Shown: positions 39,269 through 52,095, numbered from the stretch's first letter. The stretch: DNA of 52,095 bases from Chromera velia (GCA_018398765.1 JAHBMJ010000255.1:1-52095), one strand, 5' to 3'. The notes: generated from the sequence alone by a model not told the origin. A program made the numbers and translations.

Positions 39269-41947
39269 CTGCAGATTCAGAAAGAGTGAGCCAGTCAGTC
39301 ATTTGGCTTTTGGGTGGACTCCAAAGGAGTCGTTCGGCAAATCACATTCTCGCGAATTTTCTGGCCGACCTGCGCAGAACGCAGAATGCCTACTGGACGA
39401 GAGAGTGGACCAGGGGAGCAAAGATGAAAGCGGCAAGACAGGTGGAAACAACAGACGACAGAGAAAGCATACCGGTAACAGAATGTTCCGTCAAATGCTG
39501 CACACGCATTCGTACTCGCTCTCTTCACTTCCCAATCAACAATGAAATCGACACAGACAAAGGGTCCCCTCCTCAAGTTCGCAACGTTTCCGATTCCTCA
39601 CTCACCTCTGCACTCGCCACCACACGAAGGGAGTGGCCCTGGCCAATCAGTCGGAGACGGCACGCGCCCTGCTCAACCTTGTCGAGGGTCACGCCCTTCC
39701 CCAGCGTCAGACAGGCCCGGGTCCCCTCGGGGAGCTTCAAGTCGGTCCCTCTGCAGTGGGCGTCGTCCAAAAACACCAGACAGTCCTGAAGGAAGGAAGG
39801 AGAAGAGAGAAGAGGGAAGGAAGAAAGGGGTAGGGGAAGGGGGGAAACTCCTTTCACAGAGACACGGAAGGACACCACGTAGGTGTCGTTGTACACTGCT
39901 GCTTGCTGTTTCTCTACTCTTCTCGACTTCTCTAAATGCTTTCACCATCCCCACCCGTGTGTGTCCTCACTTGGATGCCACAATTCATCCATCCATCCAT
40001 AGATCCATCCATATACATCGCTGCTGCCGCTCCATCAGTCCCTTAGATGCTTCTTGATTCCTCACAAGAAGGTTCAGGAAAAAAAGGTCTGTGTTGAAAT
40101 GGTGTCATCATGCGAACCAGCAGCAAGCAAACATTCCGCCAGACAGAAGGCGGCCTTGTCTACATAGGCAGAATCAGCCAGAGAGCACACTTACTGGAAA
40201 AGAAAACTTGCAAATTTCGAGCGTCAATTCATCTTTTCGCACCACTGGCTTTTCCTACTGCCCACCTGCAGTCTGTTGGCAAAAGGAGACAAGCGGAAGT
40301 CGTTCACATCGCCTCCGCAGTCCTTCACCTTCAGCTCGTTGCCGTTGTCGTAGTAGACGACTGACAAGGGCACCCTGATCCCTCTTTCCCCTTCCGCCTT
40401 CCTCGTCTCCCTGTCTGTCACCACTCTCTCCAGCCAGAGAGAGGCAGCCGCCGGGTTGTCCATGCCGGAGATGAGTGCGCCCACGTCAATGATCACATTG
40501 ACATCTATCAGCTCGGCCAGGGAGAAGAGCACGTCTTTTCCCCTCACGCCAGAGGGAAGGGCGGAGTATCTCATGTTCTCCGGGCGGAGAAGACGCACGA
40601 GAATGCCTCCATGTGTCCCCTCCAGCCTCTGGTGGTCCATCTGTTTTGTGGTCACAGGCATGAGCAGTTGGGTCTCTGAGGTCCCACTGAAGCCTGTGAT
40701 GGCTGGACCCTCCAGGCTTTGCTTTGCCTGGGAATCGAGGGGGGGGAAGCACTCTCGGAGGGTCATCTGCTTATCCTCCAGGGAGGCTCCTTGTGAGAAG
40801 ACGATGTCTTTGGGGTTCCGCTGCAGCCTGTGGCTTGGGTGCATAGCAGCCAGCTGGATCCTCCTGGCGTCAGTGGAGGGACAGAGAGTCCATGGGGAGG
40901 CCGTGATTTTCGAAGGGAAAACTTTTGCTTCGTGTGGGAAGACGCAACGAGAGAGGAAGTACTGAATCACCCCTGCGTGACGGGAGAAGAGGAACATCAG
41001 CTGGGTCTGCGTGTTTCGATCAGAAAGGTTGATCGAGGTCCGTTTGTTCAATGCAGGGGAGACCTGCGGAATCCTGACTCCCCTCTGTTCTGCAATGTAC
41101 TCACTGCTTTCAGGGTCTTTCTTCTCCTGTTGGGGCCTTTTCGGATCCTCTTTGACGACTTTGGCTGCGTACTTTCGGGGGCGGGGGACATGTTTGAAAA
41201 CGTCGAAGGTCCGCCAGATGGCCTGCGGGTGGGTAGGGTAGATGTTCTTGTCCTTGCCTTTCTGACCGATCCCTAGGAAGCGATTCTGTTTCTTCCTCTG
41301 CTCTTTTTGGAACTTCTTTCGGTGCTTTGCGCCTCCTCTCTGTTGCTGAGCCCGCACCAATTCTCTCCGCAGGGCCGTTGCAGAGAACGAGGCGGCTGAG
41401 TTGGTCACAAATCTCTTCGGTCTCAGATTGACGCAATCGTTGCACCAGCTGCTGTAGATGGCATCCGGGCTGAGCTCTCTCGGCAGAAGGTCGAGGAAAA
41501 TTGTCTTCAGATCCTCCCACTTCAATCCATCCTCCATGTAGGCCTGTTGGGTCATCAACACAGCAAAGTCCGGGTGGCCGTACTCGTTCCTCTCTGCAGG
41601 CATATCCTTCGCCCTGAAGGGCACAGCCATCTGTCTGAGCCCCCGGGTGGACACCCACTCAGCCAACGTCTGAAAACTTCCCGACCCCCCCGCTGCCTCG
41701 TGCCTGGCCAGCAGTTTGCGGTACTCATCTTTGACCTCGTTGAGTTTCGGGTTGACCCCCCCGTCGACGTGGAGGCGCTTTGAGAGGACCACCGCCAGGA
41801 GGAGGTGGCTGAGGAGACCCTTCAACGTCAGCAGAACCTGCGCGCCTCCGGTCCTCCTTGCTTCTTCAGCCACGCCTCTGTCTGCTTGTTGATTCTGCAG
41901 GGGGTGGACGCACACACAGGCAGAGAGGAAATCACACACACATCCAT

Positions 41948-42025
<78 letters not shown>

Positions 42026-44135
42026 CGAGAGTCTCAGGATTGTGTTGCGTACAAGTGAGCTTATGGACCGAGTGACACCAGATGCATGAACAGGTCTGCA
42101 AACTCCGTGCACGGTGACTACTACGGGGGAAATAAGAAAGAGAGCCTCCCTCAAATCGGAGGATGAAAAGTTTCCTTTCGTCTCTTCCATCTCCGGTCCC
42201 TTTCATCTATTTCTGTTCCTGACTGACCTGCCCATCCACTCTTTTCTCTTCTGGATTTTCTCCATCTGCACCTTTGCGTTGGGTGCTGGGTATCCCTCTC
42301 TGTTGATCCAGAAATACTCGAGCTCACAAGGCAGTCTCTGCACCTGATAGCCGTGTTTGTTCTGTCCCTTGATCGAGCCCACCAGGTCTTTTCCATATTG
42401 AGGCAGGTCGTGGCCGTTGTGGAGATGCTGAAGGAGCCAGACCTTCAGGAACCTCTGCTGTGTCTCTGTGTACTTGGGGAGACGCAACTCTGGGGCGTCG
42501 CCCTTCAGAACGCAGTCGGCAATTTTGTTGGCCAGCCAGGCGAAGCACTTATCGGACTCCGTCAGACCGGCACAGCCACCGCTCGTTGAGGAGAGGAGAC
42601 GGAAGCTGAAAAACTCCTGAGCGTACGGGAGGGGGTGACCTTCCTCGACAGGACGGCCCGCCTCTAGCCGCTTCCTCTGCCGCTGCAGCTGCTGCAGGTG
42701 CGGCACGTCAACACAGCTAGGGAACAGTCTGAGGAGAGACGCTGCGTGGTCACGAGCGAGCATGAAGGCAGCGTGGCACGTTCTCCATCGCAGCTCTTCT
42801 CCCTCCATGTTCTGCTGCTTCCCTGTCGCATAGACCTGCGCGTTCTTCACAGAGAGGACGAGGTCACACTCGTCGATGATCCCCCGGCCATGCTCGAGGA
42901 TAAAAGAAATGATTCTCTCCAGAGCTCTCAGGTTCTCGTCACGCATCCTGACCGTCTCTGCGCTCCTCTTTGCCGTGCCGTCCAGAGGAGCGCACAAGTC
43001 GATGTACCGATTCTGGAGGGACAGGAAGGACTCGGCAACCCACACGAGGACTGACCCGTCTCTCCGAGCTGTCTCAAGTTTGGCCTCTACCTGGATGGAA
43101 AGAAAAGAAAAAGGGGTGGAGGGTTGAAACAGACAAAGCGATGGGACAATAGAAAGAACACAAAAGCGAACGGCAACAAAAGCGAGGATTTTGGGGTATG
43201 GAACGCAGCGTCTGACTGTTTCGATGAAATGGCAAGAAGGAAAGAATGCAGACACAAAAGACCTGGAACACAGGATCGAAAAGAACGAGAAGAAGAAGCC
43301 CTCATGCACCTGCCTTCTTCATGAGCTCAGGTCGAAGCATCCGATCGCGGCGGAAGGGAAGGGCAATGACCCGTCTCTGGAGCCATCCCCCGAGTCTGAG
43401 GGAAAGGTCGGCAACGTTCGTCTTCAAGAGAGAGTCTGGCACCATCAGGTGCGCCAGTTGATACTCCCTCTGCACCCCCCCCTCCTCTTCTGCTCTGCAG
43501 CCGTGTGCAGCGCTGCAACCATCCGCAGTCGCCATGACCAGCAGCAGGACGATGACCGAAGTCTTCCCCTCCCCCATGTTCATCTGGGTGGTCGTGTTGT
43601 TGCCCCCCTCAGGGTCCAGCATAAATCTGGCGATGTCCGCCTGCATGGCTCTAATGTTGATGTTCTGCTCTATCTCAAAGAGAGTCCAACAGGGCCACTG
43701 ACGGGGGGAAAAGTTCGTGTGGGGGGAAGTTGACAGCTCACGCGCACAGTCACCTGCAATCTTGATCCCGTGAAATGCGCCCATCCCTTCTTCCGCTCTG
43801 CGTCGGGCCTTTGCGACCCCGGCCAGGACGCGCTCTGCCCACTGGAGGTGGACCCAGACGACAGCCAGGGCACCCAGTCGCGGCTCCATCCCAGGATTAC
43901 AGAGCAAACTCCTGAGGAGATGCCGAGGGTGGTGCACTGAGGGGGTCTCAAAGGACATCAACTCGTATCTCTCAATCCCCCGCTGTGGCACTAAGAGAGG
44001 CAGGAGAAGAGACGGGACGAACTCCGACCACATCCCTGCAGGAAGACGGAGAGAAGTGCAAACACGCGACATGACCCCCCTTTTCTTCCCTCTTAGAATG
44101 TACGCAGACAGACTGACGGACCAGAGAATGTAGAG

Positions 44136-44167
<32 letters not shown>

Positions 44168-47100
44168 GGAGATAGGGAGAGAGAGAGAGGAAGAGAGAAA
44201 GATGACAAAACAGCATGAGGAATGCATGAAAAAGCTCTGCAAAAAATGCATGAAGGACCGAAAAGCACTCTACGAACTGCCATCCCCTCTTCTCTCTCTC
44301 CACCCAGACCCTCTCTTAACCTTCTTGTGCCGACTCACCAGACTCAACTAGAGCAGCGCCGGCATGCTTTACGATCCCCGCGGCCCCCCCTACAGGAGAG
44401 AGAAGGCGTCTGAGGTCTCTCAGCAGTGTCTTTTCAAGTTTTGATGCCTCTCTCTGCAGTGTCTCGAACCACTCCCTCTTCTCTTCCAACTCTTTTACTG
44501 TCCACTTTTTCCGAGCTAAGAACTCAGCCTCTCCCATCGCCGGGTCTCCGAACTTCTTGAACGCTCGGAGGGACTCTCTCATCTTGTTCTCGAAAAACTT
44601 CCTCGTCAGGTCTCCCTCCTTCTCACGAGGCTTTTCTTCATCCTCTGCAGAGCTGCTTTCCCGTGGCGCATCACCTTCAACCGCAGAGTCCCTCTCACGT
44701 TCCTCACCCCACTCCAAAACATCCCCAACCTTTCCTGATGTCCAGAGCGGAATCCAAGGCTTACACCCTGTAGTGAGCGCAACCTGAGCAGGAGTTGACG
44801 AGAAGGTTGGAGGGAGCGGCCAGACGGGGTCTGCCGCCTGACACATCTTCAAGTGTCGTGTGGGCTCCCTTGAATAGTCGACCCAGGCAGGCCAGGGAGA
44901 TGGACAAGGGTGACCCTCCAACTGCATTCGATTGCCAGATCCCCGAGACAGGATGGCGGCATTCACGGCGTTGATGTACGTGTTCCCGTCCGTCTCTGCG
45001 ACAGTGACTGGGAAGCGGAGACACTCCAGAACGTGAATCATATTCTGCAGTTGCGCAAAGAGGCGCGCATTCCGCGACCACCTTCGCATTCGCTCGAGAC
45101 ACCTCTCTCCCACTCTCTGGCGGTCGAGCAAGTAGACCTGCTGCATACATGTGAAGACCTGGGTGTTGGCAATCTCTGCCGTTCCCAAACTCCAAACCGT
45201 CTCCGCGACGAAGAGGAGAATGCGCGCTTCCTCCTGCTTCCTCGCATCAAAATAGTGCTGGAAGGCCTGGTCACTCTGCACCCAGTGTTGCCCGGCGTGC
45301 ATCTGCATGAACCTCTCCCGAGCACCGTCTGCTTCCGAGTCTAGCGTGGGCTGCACGAGGTCACTCCTGTTGAAGTCCTTGTCCCGTGGCCTCACGTAGA
45401 AGTTCTGAGCGCTTGCGTCGTCTGCCGTTCGGTCGAAGGCGAGAAGGGAAAACTTCTGTGAGTGTCTGTGGACGCACGCGAGAAGAGGGACGATCCACGA
45501 ATACCGGGAGGGCAGACGACAAGCCAGCCAGCCAAGCAAGCCTGCAAACTCCCCGTGCCTCCCGCTGTCCGCAGCTCCTGACCTCACAGCGAAGTCGATC
45601 AATGTGAGAAGATGCCTCTTAGGGTCCAGACGGTCCCTGCCATCTGCCGGGGCCCACTGGGCCTCACAGGTGCACTGCTCGAAGGCCTTCTTGTGGGCGT
45701 CCGAGGAAAACAGAGAAGCCCTGCGAACAGGATTCCTGTTCTGGAAAAACCTGCATGAAGCAAATTTAAAGCGAGGGAACAAAATTGCGTAGAAAGGAAG
45801 ACATGCAGAAAGAGAGGGGAGTGTAAGAGAAAAAACGAACTCCACATTCTCCATTGACGCACGCGCGGGGTACTATCGAACAATCAGAAAGCCGACTTTC
45901 ATCAATAGTCGAAGGCCCCCCAGTACAGCCATTCTGGAAAGAAGGATCTTTTCACAAGATTGTTTCCAGAGAAAAACTGCCGTGTTACTGTCCCTTCGCT
46001 CTCTCTTTCCTCTCCTCTAGATGCTCCTACAAGGAGAGTTTCGTGACGTACCTGCTCTCTGCCACAGCATGGAAGGCATCGATGGACGACCAGAGCTCAC
46101 TGATGACCTCCTGCCATTTCGGAGCGCAAAATTGGGGGTCATTTTCGCGTCTGAAGCGCGCACGTTCGGTGTCGAGGAGCGGCTCTCCCGCTGAAGTTGC
46201 CCTCATGATGTCCTCCTTCGAGCTCGACACCGTCCATGCCGCCACTCCAGGATCGTACTCAGTCTCGGTGACGTCCACCTGGATGGAGAATTTGGGACCG
46301 ACCACGGCAGGCACGAGAGTGCGGTCGACTCCGTGCGCCTTCTCCATCTGCTCCGAGAGGCGCTGCCAGGCAGGAAGGAGCGGCCGGGCCCGGGTGTAGG
46401 CGCGTGCAGCGAGGAAAGCCCGTTCTGTGTGGGGAAAGAGTCGTTTGAATTTGCTCTCGAATCTCAGGGGGTGATCGGGGGGCAGCGCCTCCTGTTGCCC
46501 TAGGACTCCGTCAAACCCTCCTGAGGCTTCGGTGAACTTTCGGAACAAAGCTTGGACACTCGCGGCATCAGAGCCTGTCTCCTTCCACTGCTTCTGAGGG
46601 AAATGAAGCTGGGGAGTCGAGTTTCGGTCGTGCAAGAGACGGCGCACGAGGAGGAGAATGCCATCTGAGGAGGCCGCAAAGAGAAGAAAAGAGGGCCAGC
46701 GGACAAACTCCGTGGACTCGGACCTGTGCAACCGTCGAGCCGGACACAGAGCCAGGATGCACTGCAGCTGCCGTGCCGTCTCCCCATCGAGGGGGGCGTC
46801 TACCCATGCGAGGGGACGCTCTAGGAGGATTGTCGCCTTGGCGGTCCCTGAGAGTCCTGTGAAGGGATCAGGCAACACGTGGGAAGTCGCCAGGTGGAGC
46901 TTTGCAAGGAAGTGGAGGGCTGCGGGGCTTTTGGGTTGCATCTCTCTGAGCCTCTCGGAGATTTCAAAATCGAAGTATGCCGGTGTCCCAAGGGCCCGCT
47001 CCCTGTGCAGAACGAGGAAGGTCTGCAAAGAAACGGGCAGGAGAGCGAGCAGATCAGAGAGGGAACACACAGGCACGCGAGAGGAACTACAACAGAAGAG

Positions 47101-50100
47101 GGGAACAGGAGGAAAAGCTGGAAGGATGTTTGCTGAAACCGTGCTTCATCAAATCCACAGAGACAGAGACAGAGACAGAGACAGAGAGAGAGAGACAATT
47201 ACCAACCTCGTGATGGCAGGCGAATCCCGAGTCCGCCCCCTCCCCCCGCAACTCCTGTTTGACGGCATTCGGAATCACCAGCACGCGCCTCCTGCCAGTA
47301 CTCCCACTGCGGTCTCCAGACCCTCCCCCCCCCTCTATGTCCTCCAGAAGGAGACCCTGCTGCAGGCCCACCAACGTCCCTACGCACTGATTCGGTGCCA
47401 CCCGCATCCTCGGCACTGTGTCTGCGTGGAAGTCCAGAGACAAAACCTCTGCCTGACCTCCCGCCCCCCCCCGGTCCTTCTGGGAAGGCGGCTGGATCTG
47501 GAAAGAGAGGTTCAGTCGGCGGAGACGGGCGCGGACACAGTCGGGGGGGGGGAGGTCCTCGAGGGAACTTCTGCGGCTTCTCTCTGCAAGCAAAAGGGGG
47601 GAGGAAGGGAGCACAGTAGACGGAAAGAGAGAATGCAAGGAGCGAGTCGACACAGACAAAGTGAAACAACCAGGCATCGGTGAAGGAAAAACAGGGTTCG
47701 AACGAAGCAAGCTGGTAACAGAAAAACACAGAGAAGGAGACAAGACGCGGAATGCATCCGAAGGGAGCAATGGAGCCACTCACCGAAGTCGTTAGTATAC
47801 GAAGCGTAGAGGTGGATAAAGGGAGAAGCCTCGAGTCTCTTCAGTTGTCCCTCCTCCACGAGGGCTTTCGAGAGACCAGCGCGGGGGTTTAGAAGAAGTT
47901 GAGGACGCAGGGAGGACACATTGTCCACCAGCTGTATGCACAACAATGCAGACAACACAGAAAGAAGCAATTTAGGGGAATTGAGTGGCGCGACCGGAAA
48001 AATAAAGTCGGGGTCCGAAGGAGGACAGACAACTGCTGCGTGGGAGAGAGAGCAGATGCACAGACAGACAAACAGACAGACAGAGATATTCACATGCAGA
48101 TACAGAGGCTGTAGACCGACCAGTTTCCTCTCTAGATGGGCGATGTATCTCTCTTTTCCAATCCCTTGATCACCCCCCACACCTCCCGGCCTGTATGCAG
48201 ACGCGGGCCGGAACAGCATCTTCTTCTCCGTCTCGGTCTCCCAGAGCCAGTGTGTGTATCCCTCCGCAAGTTCATGAGGAAGTTCTCTCCTCAGGAACTC
48301 CCTCGGAATCAGAAGAAGAGAGGACCCGTCAGCCTGTCGCTCCCGCACGATCACAACAGAACGCTCTTCGAGCCCCTCCTCCTCTTCTGCCCCCGCGCCC
48401 GAAACACCACCTCCAACAACAGCCACGGCGGGAGGCGCCCCCCCCACAGGGCATGCCTTGGTGGCTACAGAGAAGCAGAGGCGGGATCCTGAGCTCCCTG
48501 CGTGTCTCTGAATAAGGGTCTCTGGATCCTGCAAAAAGGGAGGAGAGGAAAGGGGGGAGGGAAACAAAGAGGAAGGAACACGAAGGAGGACGGCAAGCAA
48601 AGCAGACCGGCATGAACAGTGGAAGGTGAAGTTCGCTACCATAGCAGAGCGGGGCACAGGGGAATCTTAAAAAATGCACGATGCCCCTTAGCCTGAGAGT
48701 GCCGGATGGAACTTACATGCCAGGCAGTAGGTAAGCCCAACGAGATGACGCAAAAACCGTGTCTAAAAGGAAAGACTACAACAGAGAAAATGACCGAGGT
48801 TCGGGCAAAGCAACCGCAAAAAGTAAACCACCGTTAAAGGCAGCCCCAAAAAGCAGTGGAGAAAGAAAGTCACGAAACAAAGAAGAACAGATAAAAGTAC
48901 AAACCCACTTTCGGATCTGGTCTCACTTCCAGTTGTCTGTCTCCAATCAGGTCCTCCACCAGGCCGTCTCCTTGGATTGACTTCGGAAGGAAAGAAGAGG
49001 GACGACCGTTGATCAGGTAGCGTCCCGACAACAGTTCCACGTCTGCTGTCACGAGTCGGAACCCCGGAGAGGCGTTCGCTTTGGGACGGCCCCGGCCCCG
49101 GGCAGGAGCTCGGGTCTCTGTGCGAAGGAAGGCGGTGACCCAAAAGCATCCTGCAGGCTGGCCGTGGGCAAACTCCCTTGGCCTCCACTCGCCCTCTGTG
49201 ATGATCTCCACGGGGTTCTCCACGTCAACCACACCCTCGGACTCTCTCCCAGCCCCCGGAAAGCCGGCGGAAGACTCTACAAGCCCCAACTCTGCCCCAC
49301 CGGCAGCGCTTTCTCTCCCTCCGTTTCCCTCTTCTTCAGACGCCGCAGCAGCGGGTGCTTCCTCCATGGGTTCGTCTTCGTCGTTCTCGTCCTCCTCCAG
49401 TGACTTCTCTCCCTCCCAGTGCTCCCTGAGGAAGTCCTCAACGAAGCACGAAGGCGAAGAGAGAGAAGGGGGGGCCAGGAAAGGGTGCTTGCCCTTCTCC
49501 ACTCCTGACAATTCAGCAAATCGACGAGCCAGGCGGACACCCAGCTGAGTGCAGTCTCTTCGAAGCCCATCACGAAAGCTCTTCTCTGAGGGAGTCTCTG
49601 CTGCCGACGTTGCTTCCGTCTCGTCCTCTCCCGTCTCCACATGTTCTGCTTCCAGAATCTGCAGGTTGTCGTAAACCGCAGCCGCGGTCTTCATGTACAC
49701 CACCGCATCCTGCGTCTGCCTCAGCAAGAGGGGTGCAAACTCGGGGGAAGAGTCGAATGTCTTCATGAGGGACAGCCCGACATCAACTGCCAGGAAGCAG
49801 AGACGTCGTTGCTCTGCCTGCCTTTCCACCCGCTCGGCATGAAGTTCTTCCTCGCTCTCCCCACCCACCCCTGCCCTCTGCTGTGCTCCGTTGGCGAGAC
49901 TGTTTCTGAGAGGGATAATGGCGTCGAAGATCCACGCAAACAGCGTGTTGCGAATGTAGATGATCGTCTCTGCTGCTTCCTCCTGCACTGCCCTGGACTC
50001 GACTGTCTCGAGAACTTTGCGGGCGATGTCGCAGAGACTGAGCATCACTCGGTGCGTCTCCCAAGACTGCAACCGCTCCTCGACCCTCCTCCCAACAACA

Positions 50101-51988
50101 GCGAGGAGTGCCTGGGCACGGTCGGAGTCACGACGCCCTGCAGGAAGGGAAGAAAAAAAGAAGAAAAGTCACAAAAGGGACGGACGTCAAACTCAATCCT
50201 TGGCACGGATATGACACAAAATATGGCGCTATGAATTGCCAAACATATTTTCCTCTGCAACAAAAATGTGCATCTCTCTCTGGAGCGACACACTCTCATG
50301 AGGCAACAGAGAAGAATAAGAACAGACCGAGAAAGAAAAAGCCCGCTTGCACAACCCGTTATGTGCTCCCTGACCAACTGACTGACATTCATGAGACTTC
50401 CTGCACCAGTCAGGAACTTCAGGGAGGTCTTCTTCACCCAAATCCGTCTCTGCATACTCTTCGCACTTCATGAGAAAGTCTGCCTCCTCCTCTTCTTCCG
50501 TCTCCGTCTCCTCATCTGTTGCCTCGATGTCTTCTTCATTCCTTACACGGGCTCCTTTCTTCGGCCTCCCCCTCCCTCTCTTCTTTGATGCCGCAGCTTT
50601 CTCTTTCTCGGCCTTCCGCTTCTTCGTCCTCTCCTCTCGCGCTTCCCTCTCTGCCCGCTGTCGCTTTACTGGGTCGTTGGCCTCTTCACGGAGAGCAGAC
50701 TCGACCCAGTCAGTCGCCCGCCGCTCCCGTCGGTCTTCCCCCACACGGAAAGCGGCCGTAATGGAAGAACGGCGGTGGAAGATCGTTTGTCCATCTTCGT
50801 CTCTCCCTCCCTTCCCGTCGTCTGCACTCGGGTAGTCAGACTTGGGCCCAGCCTGGTGGAGACAGAGGGAGAGGAGCGAGTTGACTGCCTTCTCGTGGAG
50901 ACACAAAGAGTCCTGCTCGAGGTGCCGTTGGAGTGCAGGATACTGCCTTCTGGGACCAACTCTGAGGGTCCCCATGGCTTCCCACTCCTCTCGACCCAGT
51001 TCGGGGGGCTTCTCCTCGATCCGTGCAAGCGTCTCCTTTTCGTTCCCCGGAAGGGAGTTCCTGTTGAACATCCATTGGGAGTTGACGTGTTTGGCCTCGT
51101 CAGTCGGGAGCCTGGGAGTGAGGAAGTCGAGACCGACCTGACCGTTCCGCTCATCCTCTGTGCACCGAATCTTCCCAGCCCTGCACGCACGCGAACGGAG
51201 ACAGACAAGTCAGCCGCAGATGGTCAAGTTTTCAAATCTGGTCTTGCATGCTCAAGCGATCGAAAGGCAGGCCAACAAAAACGCCAACGAATAGCAAGGC
51301 TTTTCTGAAGCAGAGCGGCGCCACTCAAGACACCAGGTGAGGTCAAAAGTCTGGGAGACCACTGTGCCCTGATGAGAAAGGAAACAACAAGAACGGCAGT
51401 CAGGAAGAATAAAGAGCAAAAAATCAAACAAGCAACCGACCTATAAGGGAACCAGTTCGAGTAGAAATTCCACTGTTCCTTGGAGGTTTGGGAGAAATCG
51501 ATCGATTTGATGCGAAAGGGAGTGTAGGCCCCTGTCGTGCCGCTGTTGATCTTCCGAATCGACTGGTAGCACCCGCGTTGGTTTTCCACAACGAAGTGAT
51601 CAATCCTGCTCGACATACTCACCCTCTGGGGCTTCACGTTCCCCCCCGCCTTGCCGCCCTCAGTCGTCAGAAAGACGTACTGAGAGGGCAGCCCCGCCTC
51701 TTTGTCTTTGTATTGTTTGAAGATGTCAAAGGAGCTCCAGAGCTTGAAGGTCTTCTGACTGGTGGGGGTTCTGAGATGGGCCACGTCAGGGGCAAAATCG
51801 ATCCATAGTTTGGCAAGGGTGTCGCGGAAGGCGGCGAGAGAGGAGGGGATTTTGAGTTCGAAGACGATGAGGTCAGCCGCACCGTCTTCCTCTGGAAGAA
51901 GGGTTTCGAAGGGAGTCAGCGTCAGCTTTCTCTTCTGCGCCTCCAGACTCTCGTACTCTTCGGGAGTGCGTGCACTGTCTTGGGCCGT
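35278..51988 (-). CDS. Giant DUF6606/DUF3638/DUF3645 family protein, 5' end outside window
   Basis: Exons (high to low): 51988-51441, 51180-50387, 50137-48909, 48528-48094, 47931-47784, 47583-47207, 47022-46052, 45750-44339, 44035-43310, 43086-42228, 41877-40266, 39785-39606, 39268-38198, 37994-37744, 37416-35278. Splice phases agree at every junction; about 4,250 residues are in view. The first exon has its own acceptor, so more lies beyond the right edge. The family is known from fungi, oomycetes and other protists; its function is not established. Order: N-terminal DUF6606-like part, large middle, DUF3638 with MNMGEGKTS, DUF3645, then DDAHCRGTDLKLP and an acidic C-terminal region. Two problems: an in-frame TAG at 39,155-39,157, and a frame change near 36,282. 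It may be a real gene with missed introns or assembly errors, or a gene recently disabled. Confidence 0.8.
37611..37644. repeat. (AC)n microsatellite in an intron
   Basis: AC dinucleotide run inside the intron between 37,744 and 37,416 of the giant gene. Confidence 0.9.
39606..41877 (-). other. DUF3645 and second helicase-like half
   Basis: DUF3645 is recognised by MAVPFRAKDMPAERNEYGHP with DFAVLMTQQAYMEDGL after it. Downstream come YFLSRCVFPHEAKVFPSKI, ITGFSGTSETQLLMP, VIIDVGALI and LVFLDDAHCRGTDLKLPEG, all in family order. Together with the Walker-like core they resemble the two RecA-like halves of a translocase, though no family member is proved to unwind nucleic acid, as far as I know. 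Confidence 0.8.
41951..42030. repeat. Compound (AC)n(AG)n microsatellite in an intron
   Basis: AC block followed by AG block in the intron between 42,228 and 41,877. It creates false frames that read through into the next exon. Confidence 0.9.
42228..44035 (-). other. DUF3638 core with Walker-like motifs
   Basis: The two exons hold NINIRAMQADIARFML, then QMNMGEGKTSVIV (about 43,554-43,592), a Walker A-like loop of the kind seen in SecA and helicases, and later GIIDECDLVLSV (about 42,855-42,890), a Walker B-like DExD segment. The spacing and order fit a helicase-like ATPase. The exon 9/10 junction needs the acceptor GTAG at 43,087-43,090 to keep frame. Confidence 0.8.
44135..44164. repeat. 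(AC)n microsatellite in an intron
   Basis: AC run in the intron between 44,339 and 44,035 of the giant gene. Confidence 0.9.
47159..47196. repeat. (AGAGAC)n hexanucleotide repeat in an intron
   Basis: Five to six AGAGAC-type units just downstream of the donor at 47,206 on the minus strand. Confidence 0.85.
48909..51988 (-). other. N-terminal part: DUF6606-like region with AT-hook-like motifs
   Basis: The first exons match the family pattern: IVFELKIPSSLAAFRDTL, then ALQRHLEQDS...LLSLCLHQAGP, later GRYLINGRPSSFLPKSI. Two basic RGRP motifs typical of AT-hooks occur, GRGRPKKGAR (about 50,548-50,583) and ARGRGRPKANAS (about 49,071-49,105), separated by acidic stretches. AT-hooks bind the minor groove of AT-rich DNA, so a nuclear or chromatin role is possible. 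That is inference from short motifs. Confidence 0.65.
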
Positions 51989-52015
51989 CTGCATGAGGGA
52001 ACACACGGAGATAGG

Positions 52016-52018
<3 letters not shown>

Positions 52019-52052
<34 letters not shown>

Positions 52053-52095
52053 AGACACACTCTCACACAGAGAAAGGGGGGGGGGGGGGGGGGGG
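52019..52095. repeat. (AC)n and terminal poly-G at the right edge
   Basis: AC run to about 52,048, then the sequence ends in about 20 G (52,076-52,095). The end in a homopolymer suggests an assembly break, not a biological end. The missing 5' exons of the giant gene lie beyond it. Confidence 0.85.

Noticed and set aside
41828-42190. Exon of the giant gene starting at 41,894
   Set aside because: That acceptor gives a frame that stops soon after. Starting at 41,877 keeps phase with both neighbours.

Overview
The window is nuclear DNA from an intron-rich eukaryotic microbe. It has long multi-exon genes on both strands, many short introns, abundant (AC)n, (GT)n, (TTC)n and poly-G tracts, a decayed non-LTR retrotransposon, two small inverted-repeat transposons and a PPR gene. 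Nothing in it names the species. My best guess is an alveolate of the chromerid type (Chromera-like); a stramenopile or another protist is possible. There are no bacterial operons, no viral genome and no CRISPR array.

Layout. (1) 1-3,056: low-complexity DNA with no convincing gene, ending in a GC-rich, TATA-containing stretch. (2) 3,057-17,520 (+): one 26-exon gene whose exon phases all agree and whose CDS adds up to 5,460 nt (1,819 aa plus stop). It encodes PurF, PurD, PurM and PurN in one chain: steps 1, 2, 5 and 3 of de novo purine synthesis. Animals fuse PurD-PurM-PurN; the extra N-terminal PurF makes this protein tetrafunctional. (3) 17,521-21,334: mostly empty, with a small transposon (20,117-20,494) and a set of competing hairpins. 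(4) 21,335-22,493 (-): a PPR protein with 38-residue repeats. (5) 23,704-24,337: a second small transposon. (6) 24,358-27,064: a broken TLDc-domain gene and a broken ORF that may be a retrotransposon ORF1. (7) 27,065-29,906: microsatellites, a 72-bp minisatellite and a sequence gap. (8) 29,907-34,115: a dead LINE with endonuclease, reverse transcriptase and a (TAAG)n tail, followed by an AT-rich island. (9) 35,278 to beyond the right edge (-): a giant gene, at least 15 exons and more than 4,200 residues, of the DUF6606/DUF3638/DUF3645 family, with a Walker-like ATPase core, AT-hook-like motifs and a SUMO-interaction-like motif.

The most notable item is the purine fusion. It places the enzyme that makes the very unstable phosphoribosylamine directly beside the enzyme that consumes it. 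Two of its domains carry changes at normally invariant positions. A second pattern runs through both large genes: many introns start with GTCAG, often as tandem TCAG repeats, and most end in GCAG.
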